The position numbers and the translations under genes are program-made. Below the pieces are notes generated by a model, which saw nothing but the letters and a program-made list of their open reading frames with translations, ran no database searches and had not been told where the DNA came from. This document shows positions 23,547 to 33,398 of a stretch of DNA of 64,000 nt, in pieces; within the stretch, counting starts at the first letter, position 1, and each line of letters opens with the position of its first letter. Origin of the DNA: Chloroflexota bacterium. GTDB lineage: Bacteria > Chloroflexota > Anaerolineae > Anaerolineales > Villigracilaceae. The stretch lies in contig JACRLB010000007.1 in NCBI GenBank assembly GCA_016235445.1, forward strand, positions 1 through 64,000, given 5' to 3'.

Positions 23547-25886
23547 ATGAGTCTGAATAATTTTGAAGGGCAAAACAATTTCCAGAATACCATCGCCCGG
23601 CGCGCTTCCCTGCAAACGCGCCTGGTATTGTTTATGCTGTTCATTTCACTTGCGCCGCTGATCGCCCTTTCAGTGCGCGATATTCTCCAAACACAACAAG
23701 CGCTCACCAACAGCGCCGAAAAATCCCTGCGATCCAGCGCAGAACAAACTGCAAACAGCCTGGATACATTCATCCAGACCACGCTGGATTCGATCAGCAT
23801 CGAATCGCAGATATCCGACTTTACAGAATATCTATCCCTGCCGCCGGAGCAACGCCCTGGCAGTATAGAAAAAATACGCGCAGAAGACCTGCTGGCCAAG
23901 TTGAGCGTTAAAGACTCGGTCAATATAATTTCCTACGCGCTGGTGGATGTGGATGGGAATATCCTGTTGAATTCAGCGAAGCAGACTTCTCAAAAAAACG
24001 AAGCGGATGAAGCGTATTTTCCCCAGGTGCGGTTTAGCGTCAAACCAATCCTTACCGAAGTCATTTACGATGATAACGACACGACCACGATCACCTTTGC
24101 CAACAGGGTGCTGGGAGCAGACGGAAGCTTTGTTGGGATTCTAAGGGTCAAATACGATTCAAATGTCCTGCAATCCATTGTTGTCAGCAGTTCTGAAATA
24201 TCCGCCAATGCGCTGGTTTTGCTTTTGGATCAAATGTACATTCGCCTGGCAGACAGCCAAAATCCAGACCTCATCCAAACATCCATTGCGCCGCTCAGCC
24301 CGGTAGATTACCTGCTTGCCGTCGAGATCAAACGATTCTTGGATATTCCAAGTGAAGAGCAAACCACCCATTTTATCGAATTTGAAGACGCGCTCGACAA
24401 CGCCGCAGTACAGCCCTTCTTCAGGGTTGACATAACCCCCAACATAGCGGGGGACGACACGGTTTCCGTGGCAACGATGAATACCCGTCCATGGGTTATT
24501 GCATACAGCCAGCCAACCGCCGTCTTTCTTGCCGATGTTCAGGCACAAACACAAACGAATACAATCCTGGTGATCTTTGCTTCGATTATCGTAGCAATCA
24601 TTACCACAGTTGTAGCCAGGGCGCTTACAAACCCAATCCTCGCCCTGACAACAGTGGCAAATGCAATCTCCCAGGGCGACCTGGACGCGCGCGCAAATGT
24701 CAATTCTTCCGATGAAATCGGGTTATTGTCTTCGGCATTTAATTCGATGGCAGACCAACTCCAGTCGAATCTGGTTGGGTTGGAACAGCGCATTTACGAA
24801 CGCACAGAAGAACTGGAAAAGAATAAACTGGAGCTTGAAACCATCGCCGATGTGGCGCGCGAAATTGCCGTAATCCGAGACATGGACACCCTGCTTAATG
24901 TGGCCGCCAACCTCATTCGGGAAAGATTAAACTACTACCACGCCGGCATCTTCCTCGTGGACGAGCGCGGCGAGTATGCCATCCTGCGTGGCGCAAGCAG
25001 TATTGCCGCAGATCAAATGCTCTCCAGAAACTATAAATTAAGAGTAGGCAAAACTGGGCTGGTGGGCAATGTGACGAATACCGGGCAGGCCTATATCGCC
25101 CTGGACGTTGGGCATGATGCGGTTCATTTTGAAAACCCATTCCTGCCGGATACCCGTTCGGAAATCGCCCTCCCCCTTCGCAGCCGCAGTATCACCATCG
25201 GCGCGCTGGATATTCAGGCAAATGTTCCCAATGCCTTTAATCAGCAGGATATCCAAACCCTGCAAATCCTTGCAGATCAGCTCGCTGCGGCAATCGAAAA
25301 CGCCCAGTTGGTACAGCAAGTGGAAGGCACACTCAACGAACTCACCAAAGCCAACCGGGTTCAGGTAAAACAGATCTGGCAATCCACAATTGACGAACGT
25401 AACATCACTAACTATGAATATGACGGTCTTCAAATCAGAGCCACGCCGCCAAATCTCCCGGCAGAGTTATTAGGAAAACTGGAAAGCGGAAGACCCATCA
25501 TTATCCAAAAACTGGAAAGCCACGGGCCGGGAAGCAACAGAAATACGCTCCTGGTTCCCCTGATGGTGCTCAACCAGGTGATTGGCGTGATCGGCCTTGA
25601 ACAGGAAGATCCGTCTCACAACTGGAGCGAAGAGGAAATTGCCGTTGCCCAGGCGGCCGCCAACCGTGCGGCGCTTACCCTGGAAAACGCCCGCCTGCTG
25701 GAAGAAAGCCAACGACGCGCCTCCAAGGAACGCACCATCCTCGAATCCACTGCGCGCATTGGGTCCGCTTTGAATATTGAGAACATCCTCCAGACAACCG
25801 CCGAAGAGTTGGAACGGGTTTTGGGTGATTCCGAAGTTGTGTTGCAATTTAATAGTGAAAACACCTCTTCAGGAAAAGACAAATGA
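23547..25886 (+). CDS. Receptor 6: Cache-type sensor, HAMP, GAF module
   Basis: About 779 residues from the ATG preceded by AAGG; an upstream ATG at 23526 in the same frame is possible. TM1 is near 25-45 and a Cache-like extracellular domain spans about 46-335, with a PAS-like segment (IISYALVDVDGNILL; FVGILRVKYD). TM2 is near 336-358 and HAMP follows (ALTTVANAISQGDLDARA). The GAF at about 420-590 contains LNYYHAGIFLVDE, ALDVGHDAVHFENP and DTRSEIALPL. The second GAF (VPLMVLNQVIGVIGLEQ) leads to the shared tail ENILQTTAEELERVLG. The gap before it could hold an internal promoter, though none is convincing. Confidence 0.85.
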   Translation: MSLNNFEGQNNFQNTIARRASLQTRLVLFMLFISLAPLIALSVRDILQTQQALTNSAEKSLRSSAEQTANSLDTFIQTTLDSISIESQISDFTEYLSLPPEQRPGSIEKIRAEDLLAKLSVKDSVNIISYALVDVDGNILLNSAKQTSQKNEADEAYFPQVRFSVKPILTEVIYDDNDTTTITFANRVLGADGSFVGILRVKYDSNVLQSIVVSSSEISANALVLLLDQMYIRLADSQNPDLIQTSIAPLSPVDYLLAVEIKRFLDIPSEEQTTHFIEFEDALDNAAVQPFFRVDITPNIAGDDTVSVATMNTRPWVIAYSQPTAVFLADVQAQTQTNTILVIFASIIVAIITTVVARALTNPILALTTVANAISQGDLDARANVNSSDEIGLLSSAFNSMADQLQSNLVGLEQRIYERTEELEKNKLELETIADVAREIAVIRDMDTLLNVAANLIRERLNYYHAGIFLVDERGEYAILRGASSIAADQMLSRNYKLRVGKTGLVGNVTNTGQAYIALDVGHDAVHFENPFLPDTRSEIALPLRSRSITIGALDIQANVPNAFNQQDIQTLQILADQLAAAIENAQLVQQVEGTLNELTKANRVQVKQIWQSTIDERNITNYEYDGLQIRATPPNLPAELLGKLESGRPIIIQKLESHGPGSNRNTLLVPLMVLNQVIGVIGLEQEDPSHNWSEEEIAVAQAAANRAALTLENARLLEESQRRASKERTILESTARIGSALNIENILQTTAEELERVLGDSEVVLQFNSENTSSGKDK

Positions 25887-25908
25887 TAATGCTTGATCAA
25901 GGAAAAAA

Positions 25909-27639
25909 ATGCTAAAGGCGTTTCGCAGTGTATTGCAACCACCTGTATTTGAAGATAAAGAGCAAAACCGGCTTGGCGGAATGCTCCATGCCATCACGCT
26001 GGGCGCATGGCTGATTCCCGCAAGCCTGCTCATTATTCCACTACTCTTTCCAGAATTTATTTCCAGGAGCATTCCCGCCGCGGCGGCTACCGTTTTCGTT
26101 AACTTAATTGTAACGATCCTCACACACAGGGGCTACCTGCGTCCGGCCAGCGCCATTTTTGTGTTTGCATTAACTGCAGTAATCACCTACGTCAGTATTA
26201 GTTTCACCGGACAACCCCGCCCCTACATTCTATTCTTTGCATGGATCATTACCCTCGCCGGCCTGCTCCTGGGAAGAAGCGCCGCAACCGTTGTGGCTCT
26301 CTATTTTGTCTTATTACAAACAGCAATTATGCTGATGGTGGAAAACGGCCTGATGACGCCTGTGAATGCCGCCTTTTCCCCCGTGGGAACTGTTTTCGTA
26401 TTTGGCGTGGGGTTCCTGCTTGTTTCAAGCACCGTCAACCTCGCAACCAAAAGTATTCAGGAATTATACGAACAAAGCACAAAAAACGAATTGGGATTCG
26501 AGACCAGCAATAAAGAACTAATCAATTTGGCGAACACTCTCGAAAGACGAATTGCAGACCGAACTACGGAATTGGAAAACGCAAATTTGCGCATTGAAAA
26601 GCGCGCCAGGCAATTCCAAACAATATCACAGATAACACGCGCCATAATCTCCACCCAAAACCTTCAGGACCTTCTTCCACAGATTACGCAGGTTATCAGC
26701 CAGCAATTCGATTTTTATCATGTCGGTATTTTTCTGATCGACCCAAACAGAGAGTATGCCACGCTTAGCGCCTCCAACAGTGAAGGCGGGGAGAGAATGC
26801 TTGCCCGATCCCATAAACTTCGCGTTGGACAAACCGGCATTGTCGGGTATGTGGCGAAAACCGGGAAAGTACGCATCGCTCTCGATACGGGGGGCGACGC
26901 CATCTACTTCAACAACCCCGACCTCCCGGAAACCCGTTCGGAAATGGCGCTTCCGCTTTTTCAAGCAAGCGGAGAAATCATAGGCGTATTGGATATTCAA
27001 AGCACCATTCCAAACGCTTTTTATCAGGAGGATATTGAAGTCCTGACAACGTTGGCCGACCAGGTATCTGTTGCAATTGCAAATGCCCGCCTTTACGAAG
27101 AAACTCAAAAAGCCCTGATCGAAGCGGAACTGGTGTATCGCCATGAATTAAAAACAGGATGGGGAAAATTTTCCCGTTCGCAAAAACTTGCCGGCATTCG
27201 CAGGCGAAGCATGAAATCGAGTTTCCTGGCAGACCCGCTGGATGTGCCCGGCGCAAAGGAAGTCATTCAATTTGGAAATATTTACCGGGAAAAAGCGAAA
27301 GGCAGCAAAATATCCCAGCTTACCATGCCGGTAAAACTTCGCGGAGAAGTGGTCGGAGTGCTAAACCTCAAGGCAGGCAACAACCGCGAATGGAGCGCGG
27401 ATGAAATGGACATTATCGCCGCGATTATCGAACGCGCAGCCCTGTCCATCGAAAATGCGCGCCTGCTTAACGATAGCCGAAAGATCGCGGAAAAAGAACG
27501 CGCCATCAGCGAAATTTCCGCCAAGATCGGCCAGGGAACAGAGATCGAGACGATCTTAAGAACCGCTGTCAGGGAATTGGGAAGCCAATTAAGCGGCGCC
27601 CAGGTTACGGTCGAGATCGGAGGCGAGGAACATGAATAA
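25909..27639 (+). CDS. Receptor 7: six-TM sensor with GAF module
   Basis: This 576-residue protein has about six membrane segments between 27 and 180, including AWLIPASLLIIPLLF and YILFFAWIITLAGLLLG. A coiled coil (LERRIADRTTELENANLRIEK) follows, then a GAF at about 225-395: FDFYHVGIFLIDP, GQTGIVGYVAKTGKVRIALD, ETRSEMALPL, VLDIQST. The second GAF (MPVKLRGEVVGVLNLKA) leads to the shared tail IETILRTAVRELGSQL. The membrane block resembles receptors 5 and 9 in size and position. No output domain is present. It lies 22 bases after receptor 6. Confidence 0.85.
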   Translation: MLKAFRSVLQPPVFEDKEQNRLGGMLHAITLGAWLIPASLLIIPLLFPEFISRSIPAAAATVFVNLIVTILTHRGYLRPASAIFVFALTAVITYVSISFTGQPRPYILFFAWIITLAGLLLGRSAATVVALYFVLLQTAIMLMVENGLMTPVNAAFSPVGTVFVFGVGFLLVSSTVNLATKSIQELYEQSTKNELGFETSNKELINLANTLERRIADRTTELENANLRIEKRARQFQTISQITRAIISTQNLQDLLPQITQVISQQFDFYHVGIFLIDPNREYATLSASNSEGGERMLARSHKLRVGQTGIVGYVAKTGKVRIALDTGGDAIYFNNPDLPETRSEMALPLFQASGEIIGVLDIQSTIPNAFYQEDIEVLTTLADQVSVAIANARLYEETQKALIEAELVYRHELKTGWGKFSRSQKLAGIRRRSMKSSFLADPLDVPGAKEVIQFGNIYREKAKGSKISQLTMPVKLRGEVVGVLNLKAGNNREWSADEMDIIAAIIERAALSIENARLLNDSRKIAEKERAISEISAKIGQGTEIETILRTAVRELGSQLSGAQVTVEIGGEEHE

Positions 27640-27677
27640 CCGCCGAAGAAGTGGAAGGAATTTTCGAGGTATACATC

Positions 27678-29030
27678 GTGATCAATAAATCGAATCACAT
27701 GCGCCTTCATGAGACACAGCGTTACGCCATGTTCGGCGCAGTTTTTGGATTCACATTTCCGCTATTCGGCACTGTTCTGGAAGTTATATTTTCCAATCTT
27801 CCACTCAACATTTTAAACATGCTCTACATTCAAAGCACAGAACCTTTATTATGGATTGTAGATACTGCGCCAATCGTAATCGGACTGCTTGCAGGGTACG
27901 CAGGCCGCAAGCAGGATACATTAAGCGAAGTCAACGAACAATTGCGCGAGCGTGAAAACGAGCTTAAAAACAATCAAGCAAATCTTGAACAATATGCAAA
28001 TGAGCGCACCGCCGAACTGATGATTGCCAACCAGCGCAACGAACACCGCGCCGCCCAACTTGAATCGATTGCGCACATTTCCCGCACCATCAGCTCCACC
28101 CAAACGCTCGATGCCCTGCTCCCGCAGATCACCGAAACCATTTCCGAAAGACTTGGCTTTTACCATATCGGCATATTTCTTCTGGATGCCCAAAAGGAAT
28201 ACGCCATCCTCGTAGCCGCCAACAGCCCGGGCGGCAGGCGGATGCTTACCCGCAGTCACCGCCTGCCCGTAGGCGAAACCGGCATCGTCGGCAACGTCGC
28301 CAAAACAGGACAACCCCGCCTCGCCCTGGACGTTGGGCATGATGCGGTTTTCTTCAACAATCCCGACCTCCCAGAAACGCGTTCCGAAATCGCGCTTCCC
28401 CTGCGCATCGGCTCCAACACCTTCGGCGCCATCGATGTGCAAAGCACAAAATCGCAAGCCTTCACACAAGAGGATGTAAACATCCTCTCGACACTGGCAG
28501 AACAGGTCAGTATCGCCATCCAGAACGCGCGCTCCTACCAGGAAAGCCAGGAAGCTCTCGCGCAAGCCGAGATCATATCGTCGCAATTAAGCGAACAACA
28601 ATGGAGTCAATTCCTCTCCCGCCAAATAGTCGGAGGATATCACTTCGACGGCGTCGAGGCCAGACAACTCCAGCCATCGTCGCAAGATGGAACCGCCCAT
28701 AGCCTGACCATCCCATTAACCCTGCGCGGCACTCGCATTGGCACGCTCAAATTAAATGCGCCAGACCCAAACCGCATCTGGACGGAAGAAGAAATCGCCC
28801 TCGCCCAGGCAACAGCAGACCGCACCGCACTTGCAATCGAAAACGCCCGCCTTCTGCAAGACGCCCAAAAACGCGCCGCCAAAGAACGCACCATCGGCGA
28901 GATTTCATCGAAGATCGGCAGTTTGGTCAGCCTCGAAAACATCGTCCAAACCACCATTCAGGAACTGGGCAGTACACTTCCTGGAACCGAGATCGCAATT
29001 CAATTTACACAGCGAAAGCCCAGGCAATAA
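27678..29030 (+). CDS. Receptor 8: short membrane anchor with GAF module
   Basis: The smallest receptor, about 450 residues from the GTG at 27678, chosen because GAGG lies 8 bases upstream; a GTG at 27651 and an ATG at 27699 share the frame. It has only two or three membrane segments within the first 70 residues (MFGAVFGFTFPLFGTVLEVIF; WIVDTAPIVIGLLAGYAG). A coiled coil (LEQYANERTAELMIANQ) precedes the GAF with LGFYHIGIFLLDA, GETGIVGNVAKTGQPRLALD, ETRSEIALPL and AIDVQST. The second GAF (IPLTLRGTRIGTLKLNA) and tail LENIVQTTIQELGSTLP follow. The sensor part is so reduced that it may detect membrane state or act as an adaptor. Confidence 0.84.
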   Translation: MINKSNHMRLHETQRYAMFGAVFGFTFPLFGTVLEVIFSNLPLNILNMLYIQSTEPLLWIVDTAPIVIGLLAGYAGRKQDTLSEVNEQLRERENELKNNQANLEQYANERTAELMIANQRNEHRAAQLESIAHISRTISSTQTLDALLPQITETISERLGFYHIGIFLLDAQKEYAILVAANSPGGRRMLTRSHRLPVGETGIVGNVAKTGQPRLALDVGHDAVFFNNPDLPETRSEIALPLRIGSNTFGAIDVQSTKSQAFTQEDVNILSTLAEQVSIAIQNARSYQESQEALAQAEIISSQLSEQQWSQFLSRQIVGGYHFDGVEARQLQPSSQDGTAHSLTIPLTLRGTRIGTLKLNAPDPNRIWTEEEIALAQATADRTALAIENARLLQDAQKRAAKERTIGEISSKIGSLVSLENIVQTTIQELGSTLPGTEIAIQFTQRKPRQ

Positions 29031-29049
29031 GAAAGCCCCGGAGCGCGAA

Positions 29050-30771
29050 ATGCAATTAAATCTATCTGATTACTTTAAAGATGAAGACGACAACGACCCG
29101 TCATTCGTTCGATTGACGCGAAATATCCTATTCTTCGTCCTCGTTGTAAATATCGCTCTTCTGCCCCTGGTGACCGGCGCCGTGGGAGAAGGCTCGCGCA
29201 ACCCGCAGGCGCTGGCAACGCTCTCCATCACACTCGCCCTGGAATTGATCTCGCTTTACCTCGTTCTCCGCGGAAGAATACGCATGGCAAAGCTCATCAT
29301 CCCAATGGCATTGCTTTCAGCCGTAACCGTCATTGCGCTGGCATCGAATGGGTTGAAGAACACCGCCATGGTAGGTCTTCCAATAATTTTGGTGATTGCC
29401 GCCATCCTTTTGGGCAGGCGTTCAAACTACCTTGTTGTCCCGCTTGCCATCATTTCTGTGGCCGTTGTGGCATATTATGATTTGAACCGTAAGATCCTAA
29501 ATGTGCCGGCCGGGCTGGACGACGCAATCGTCATACCGATCCTTTTGCTGGGCGGCGCCGGAATTATCCAACTCCTGCTCAATCGATTAAACGACACAAT
29601 CCAAAGAGCTAGAAAAAGCGAAGAAACTCAAAAACTGGAGAACATCGAACTCAGCGACCTGCGCACCTCCCTCGAAGAACGCGTCAATCAACGCACCCTC
29701 GAACTTGACCTCGCCAACCGCAACAACGAAAAACGCGCAAAACAATTTGAAGCAATCGCCCAGGTCTCCCGCGCCGTATCATCCATCCAGGGGCTGGATG
29801 CCATCCTGCCCCGCATCACCCAGGTCATCAGCGAACAATTCGGCCATTACCACACCGGAATTTTCCTGCTGGACGACAAGCGCGAATTTGCAGTGCTGCG
29901 CGCCACAAACAGCGAAGGCGGGCAGGGAATGCTCGAAAACAGACACAAACTCCCCGTCGGCCAGACCGGGATTGTAGGATATGTCACAGCCACCGGCCAA
30001 CCCCGCATCGCCCTGGACGTTGGAACTGATGCGGTTTACTTTGACAATCCCTTCCTTCCGAACACCCACTCCGAAATCGCCCTGCCCCTTCGCATTGCCG
30101 GGCAAATCGTCGGCGCATTGGATGTGCAAAGTGAAATTTCAAACGCCTTCACAGAAAATGATGTTGAAGTATTATCCACCCTGGCAGACCAGGTATCCAT
30201 CGCCATCCAAAACGCCCGCACGTTGGAAGAAGCCCGCAAGTCGCTTGCAGAGGCGCAATCCGCATTTGGGCAATTAACCCGCGAAGCATGGAAAATCCTG
30301 CGCCCCGAAACAGTAGCCCTGGGCTTTCAATTAATAGACCAGGCCGCAAAGCCGCTCGAAAAGCCGCTCGAAGACCCCGTTATTCAGGAAACGCTCGCCA
30401 AAGGCGAAACCATCGTCACCACCCAAAACAACAAAACCTCGAACCTCACCATCCCAATCCGCCTGCGCAATGAAATTATCGGCGTGATGAACCTGAAACC
30501 AACCGGCGCCGCCATCATCACCCAGGACGAAGTGGACATTGCAGAAGCCATATCTGCGCGCCTTTCACTGGCCATTGAAACCGCCACCCTTCTACGCGCC
30601 ACACAACGCCGCGCAGATATTGAAAAAATCACAACCGATATTTCAGCCAAAGTAAGCTCCTCCACCCGTTTTGAAGCGATCCTGCAAACTGCCGCCCAGG
30701 AACTCAGCCGCGCACTTGGCGGCGAAGTGATCGTCCAGATCGAACCAATTGCAATGAAAATGGACGCCTAG
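29050..30771 (+). CDS. Receptor 9: six-TM sensor with GAF module
   Basis: About 573 residues from the ATG after CGGAGCGCGAA; an upstream extension is a shadow of receptor 8. About six membrane segments span residues 23-180 (LFFVLVVNIALLPLVTGA; VGLPIILVIAAILLG). The coiled coil is LEERVNQRTLELDLANRNNEK. The GAF has FGHYHTGIFLLDD, GQTGIVGYVTATGQPRIALD, NTHSEIALPL and ALDVQSE; His replaces the Arg of the consensus DTRSE, as in receptor 11. The second GAF (IPIRLRNEIIGVMNLKP) and the tail FEAILQTAAQELSRALG complete it. No output domain is present. Confidence 0.85.
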   Translation: MQLNLSDYFKDEDDNDPSFVRLTRNILFFVLVVNIALLPLVTGAVGEGSRNPQALATLSITLALELISLYLVLRGRIRMAKLIIPMALLSAVTVIALASNGLKNTAMVGLPIILVIAAILLGRRSNYLVVPLAIISVAVVAYYDLNRKILNVPAGLDDAIVIPILLLGGAGIIQLLLNRLNDTIQRARKSEETQKLENIELSDLRTSLEERVNQRTLELDLANRNNEKRAKQFEAIAQVSRAVSSIQGLDAILPRITQVISEQFGHYHTGIFLLDDKREFAVLRATNSEGGQGMLENRHKLPVGQTGIVGYVTATGQPRIALDVGTDAVYFDNPFLPNTHSEIALPLRIAGQIVGALDVQSEISNAFTENDVEVLSTLADQVSIAIQNARTLEEARKSLAEAQSAFGQLTREAWKILRPETVALGFQLIDQAAKPLEKPLEDPVIQETLAKGETIVTTQNNKTSNLTIPIRLRNEIIGVMNLKPTGAAIITQDEVDIAEAISARLSLAIETATLLRATQRRADIEKITTDISAKVSSSTRFEAILQTAAQELSRALGGEVIVQIEPIAMKMDA

Positions 30772-30815
30772 CTCTGCATGTACCATGTTAAAACTGTGAA
30801 CAAGAGAAATTTATT

Positions 30816-33338
30816 ATGAATCAGCCCCAACTCAAAATGCCATTCATTCTCCGCAGACTTTTATCAGTGCCATTAAGCCTGCGCGGAAAATTGATCGTGG
30901 GCAACATGCTCATTACGCTCCTGGCCATTCTTGGCATGGGCTATTATGTATATTACCGGGCGCAGGAATCCAACAGATACCTCACAAGCCGGTTGGAGCA
31001 AAGTGTCACCCAAAACGAAGAAGAACAATTAACCGCAATTATCGAAGAACAGTCAACGCAATTAAATTCTTTCTTTTCTTCCAAAAGCCGCGACATCACC
31101 CAGATAGGGGCAAACCTCAACAACTTATTAAGCCGCGAATCCCTGCTCAACAACGGCGCCTACTGGGATGCGTCCGTGTCTTTAACCACCCTCCCCGGCG
31201 GAAGTTGGGACAATTCCAACACCGAGCCATCCTCGATCTTTATCCCGCTGGATGTTCGGAAATTAAATCCCTCATTGATCTCACAGCTAAATACGATCAA
31301 ATTAACTGAAACCATCATCCCACCAATCCTTGAAGCCAACCCGGAGATCATCGCCATTTATTTCGGGGGTACTTCCAAGGAAACAATATATTACCCAAAC
31401 ATAGACCTGGCAAATATCGTACCGCCAGATTTCGATGTAACCCAACGACCCTGGTATATTGCGGCAGACCCATCCGATAACCCCGATGGAAAAGTCATTT
31501 GGTCAGACCCATACCAGGACGCCGCATTGCACGGACTTGTGGTAACCACCAGCATCCCCGTATTCGACTCGAACAATAGATTTCGCGGCGTTGCGGCAAT
31601 GGACATTCAGCTCAACAGCATCACCAACATTATCTCGAACATTAGCATTGGCGAAAGCGGCTACGCCATTTTGATAGACCGCAACAACAAATTAATAGCC
31701 TTTCCCCCGGCCGGCTACGATGATTTTGGCGTAACGCCTGAAACCTTGCCGCTTGGCGAAATCATCGATCCCGCCAAACTTCCCGGCATACCGCCCTCAT
31801 TTTTCGAAACTCTCTCGAAAATCTCTGCGGGTGAAAGCGGTTCCACCACAATAAAAATCAACGATATAGAAAGACATATTTACTACCGCCCGCTCCCGGA
31901 AGTTGGATACGGCCTGGCCATCCTTGTTTCTGAAATAGAATTACATGCAGATGCGATCATTGCCAATGAAGAATTGGTTCAGCAATCCCAAAACACGATC
32001 CTGACAAGTTTAATTTTGATCGTCGCAATCCTCCTTACAGCCTCCATAGCCTCGCTCGGGATGGGCAACGCGCTTACCGCTCCTTTGACCTCCCTGCGGC
32101 AAACCGCCGAAAAAATCGCGGGTGGAAACCTCGATGCGCGCGCAGACATTCACAACCAGGATGAGATCGGCGCTCTCGGGCGGGCCTTGAACACCATGGC
32201 CGCAGAATTAAGAAAATCTTTTGTTTCCCTCGAGCAAGGCGTGGCAGAGCGAACGTACGAACTCGAAATTTCCCGCACACAAAGCGAGCGCCGCGCAGGC
32301 GAACTCCAATCCATCAGCGAAATATCCAAGGTGATTACCGGTGAACAAAAATTAAATGTACTGCTCCCGTTAATCGCCAACCTTGTCAGTGACCGCCTCG
32401 GCTTCTATCACACAGGCATATTCCTCATCGACGAATCAGGCAAATATGTTGTTCTGCAAGCCGCAAGCAGCGAAGGCGGAAAAATCATGCTCGCGCGCGG
32501 TCACAAACTGGAAACTGGCGAGAGCGGAATTATCGGCCAGGTTGCAAAATTCAGCGCCCCCCGCATCCTGCTCAACGTTGGGCCTGATACGGTTTTCTTC
32601 AACAACCCCGACCTCCCAGACACACGCTCTGAAATGGCCCTGCCATTGACCGCCCGCAACAAAATCATTGGCATACTCGATCTGCAAACCACAAAACCCG
32701 GCGCATTCACAGACGCAGAATTGAACACCATGAGCATCCTTGCAGACCAAATTGCCATCGCCATTGAAAACGCCCGTCTCTTCCAGCAAACACAGCAGGC
32801 ATTAACCGAAGCAGAAAGCCTGTACCGGCAAAATATCCAGGAAAGCTGGGAAGAGTTCAGCCGCAGTGAAGCGGCCATTGGATACCGTCAAACATTAACA
32901 AGCGGCGAAAAACTGGTAAACCCCATCGACACAGACGAAATCCGCCAGGTGATGAACCGCGGCAACTCCCTGGTGTCCAATGCCAGCGAAACCCATCAGG
33001 AAGCGTCCATTGTCATTCCAATCAAATTGCGCGGACAGGTAATCGGCGCATTAAAAGTCAACGCCCCCGAACAGGATCGAACCTGGACGAGCGACGAGGT
33101 CAACCTTGCAGAGACGATTTCAGAGCGGCTCTCCCTGTCCATTGAAAATGCCCGCCTGATCCAGGAATCTCAACGCCATGCCTTCAAAGAACAGACCATC
33201 AGCGAAGTGACCGGAAAGATCAGCGCATCCATTAACCTAAAAAATGTTCTGCAAACCGCAGTGGAAGAATTGGGACGCGCCATGCCAGGTTCTGAAGTGA
33301 TCATCGAATTCGAACAAAAGAACGGGAAAGTGGATTAA
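30816..33338 (+). CDS. Receptor 10: dCache sensor, HAMP, GAF module
   Basis: This 840-residue protein has TM1 near 26-47 and a large double-Cache extracellular domain to about 385, with YYPNIDLANIVPPDFDVTQRPWY-type Cache ligand segments and GVAAMDIQLN. TM2 is near 388-410, HAMP follows (LRQTAEKIAGGNLDARA), then a coiled coil. The GAF at about 475-650 has LGFYHTGIFLIDE, GESGIIGQVAKFSAPRILLN, DTRSEMALPL and ILDLQTT. The second GAF (IPIKLRGQVIGALKVNA) and tail LKNVLQTAVEELGRAMP follow. It is built like receptors 4 and 6 and lies 44 bases after receptor 9. Confidence 0.88.
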   Translation: MNQPQLKMPFILRRLLSVPLSLRGKLIVGNMLITLLAILGMGYYVYYRAQESNRYLTSRLEQSVTQNEEEQLTAIIEEQSTQLNSFFSSKSRDITQIGANLNNLLSRESLLNNGAYWDASVSLTTLPGGSWDNSNTEPSSIFIPLDVRKLNPSLISQLNTIKLTETIIPPILEANPEIIAIYFGGTSKETIYYPNIDLANIVPPDFDVTQRPWYIAADPSDNPDGKVIWSDPYQDAALHGLVVTTSIPVFDSNNRFRGVAAMDIQLNSITNIISNISIGESGYAILIDRNNKLIAFPPAGYDDFGVTPETLPLGEIIDPAKLPGIPPSFFETLSKISAGESGSTTIKINDIERHIYYRPLPEVGYGLAILVSEIELHADAIIANEELVQQSQNTILTSLILIVAILLTASIASLGMGNALTAPLTSLRQTAEKIAGGNLDARADIHNQDEIGALGRALNTMAAELRKSFVSLEQGVAERTYELEISRTQSERRAGELQSISEISKVITGEQKLNVLLPLIANLVSDRLGFYHTGIFLIDESGKYVVLQAASSEGGKIMLARGHKLETGESGIIGQVAKFSAPRILLNVGPDTVFFNNPDLPDTRSEMALPLTARNKIIGILDLQTTKPGAFTDAELNTMSILADQIAIAIENARLFQQTQQALTEAESLYRQNIQESWEEFSRSEAAIGYRQTLTSGEKLVNPIDTDEIRQVMNRGNSLVSNASETHQEASIVIPIKLRGQVIGALKVNAPEQDRTWTSDEVNLAETISERLSLSIENARLIQESQRHAFKEQTISEVTGKISASINLKNVLQTAVEELGRAMPGSEVIIEFEQKNGKVD

Positions 33339-33398
33339 CGATGATGCCTGCTCCATATTCCAACGCCTTAAATTTTGAAACGCTAAAGGGTATTTATC

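Noticed and set aside
28756-29049. N-terminal extension of receptor 9
   Set aside because: It overlaps receptor 8 coding sequence in another frame and is Pro/Lys/Arg-rich noise; the ATG at 29050 with CGGAG upstream is preferred.
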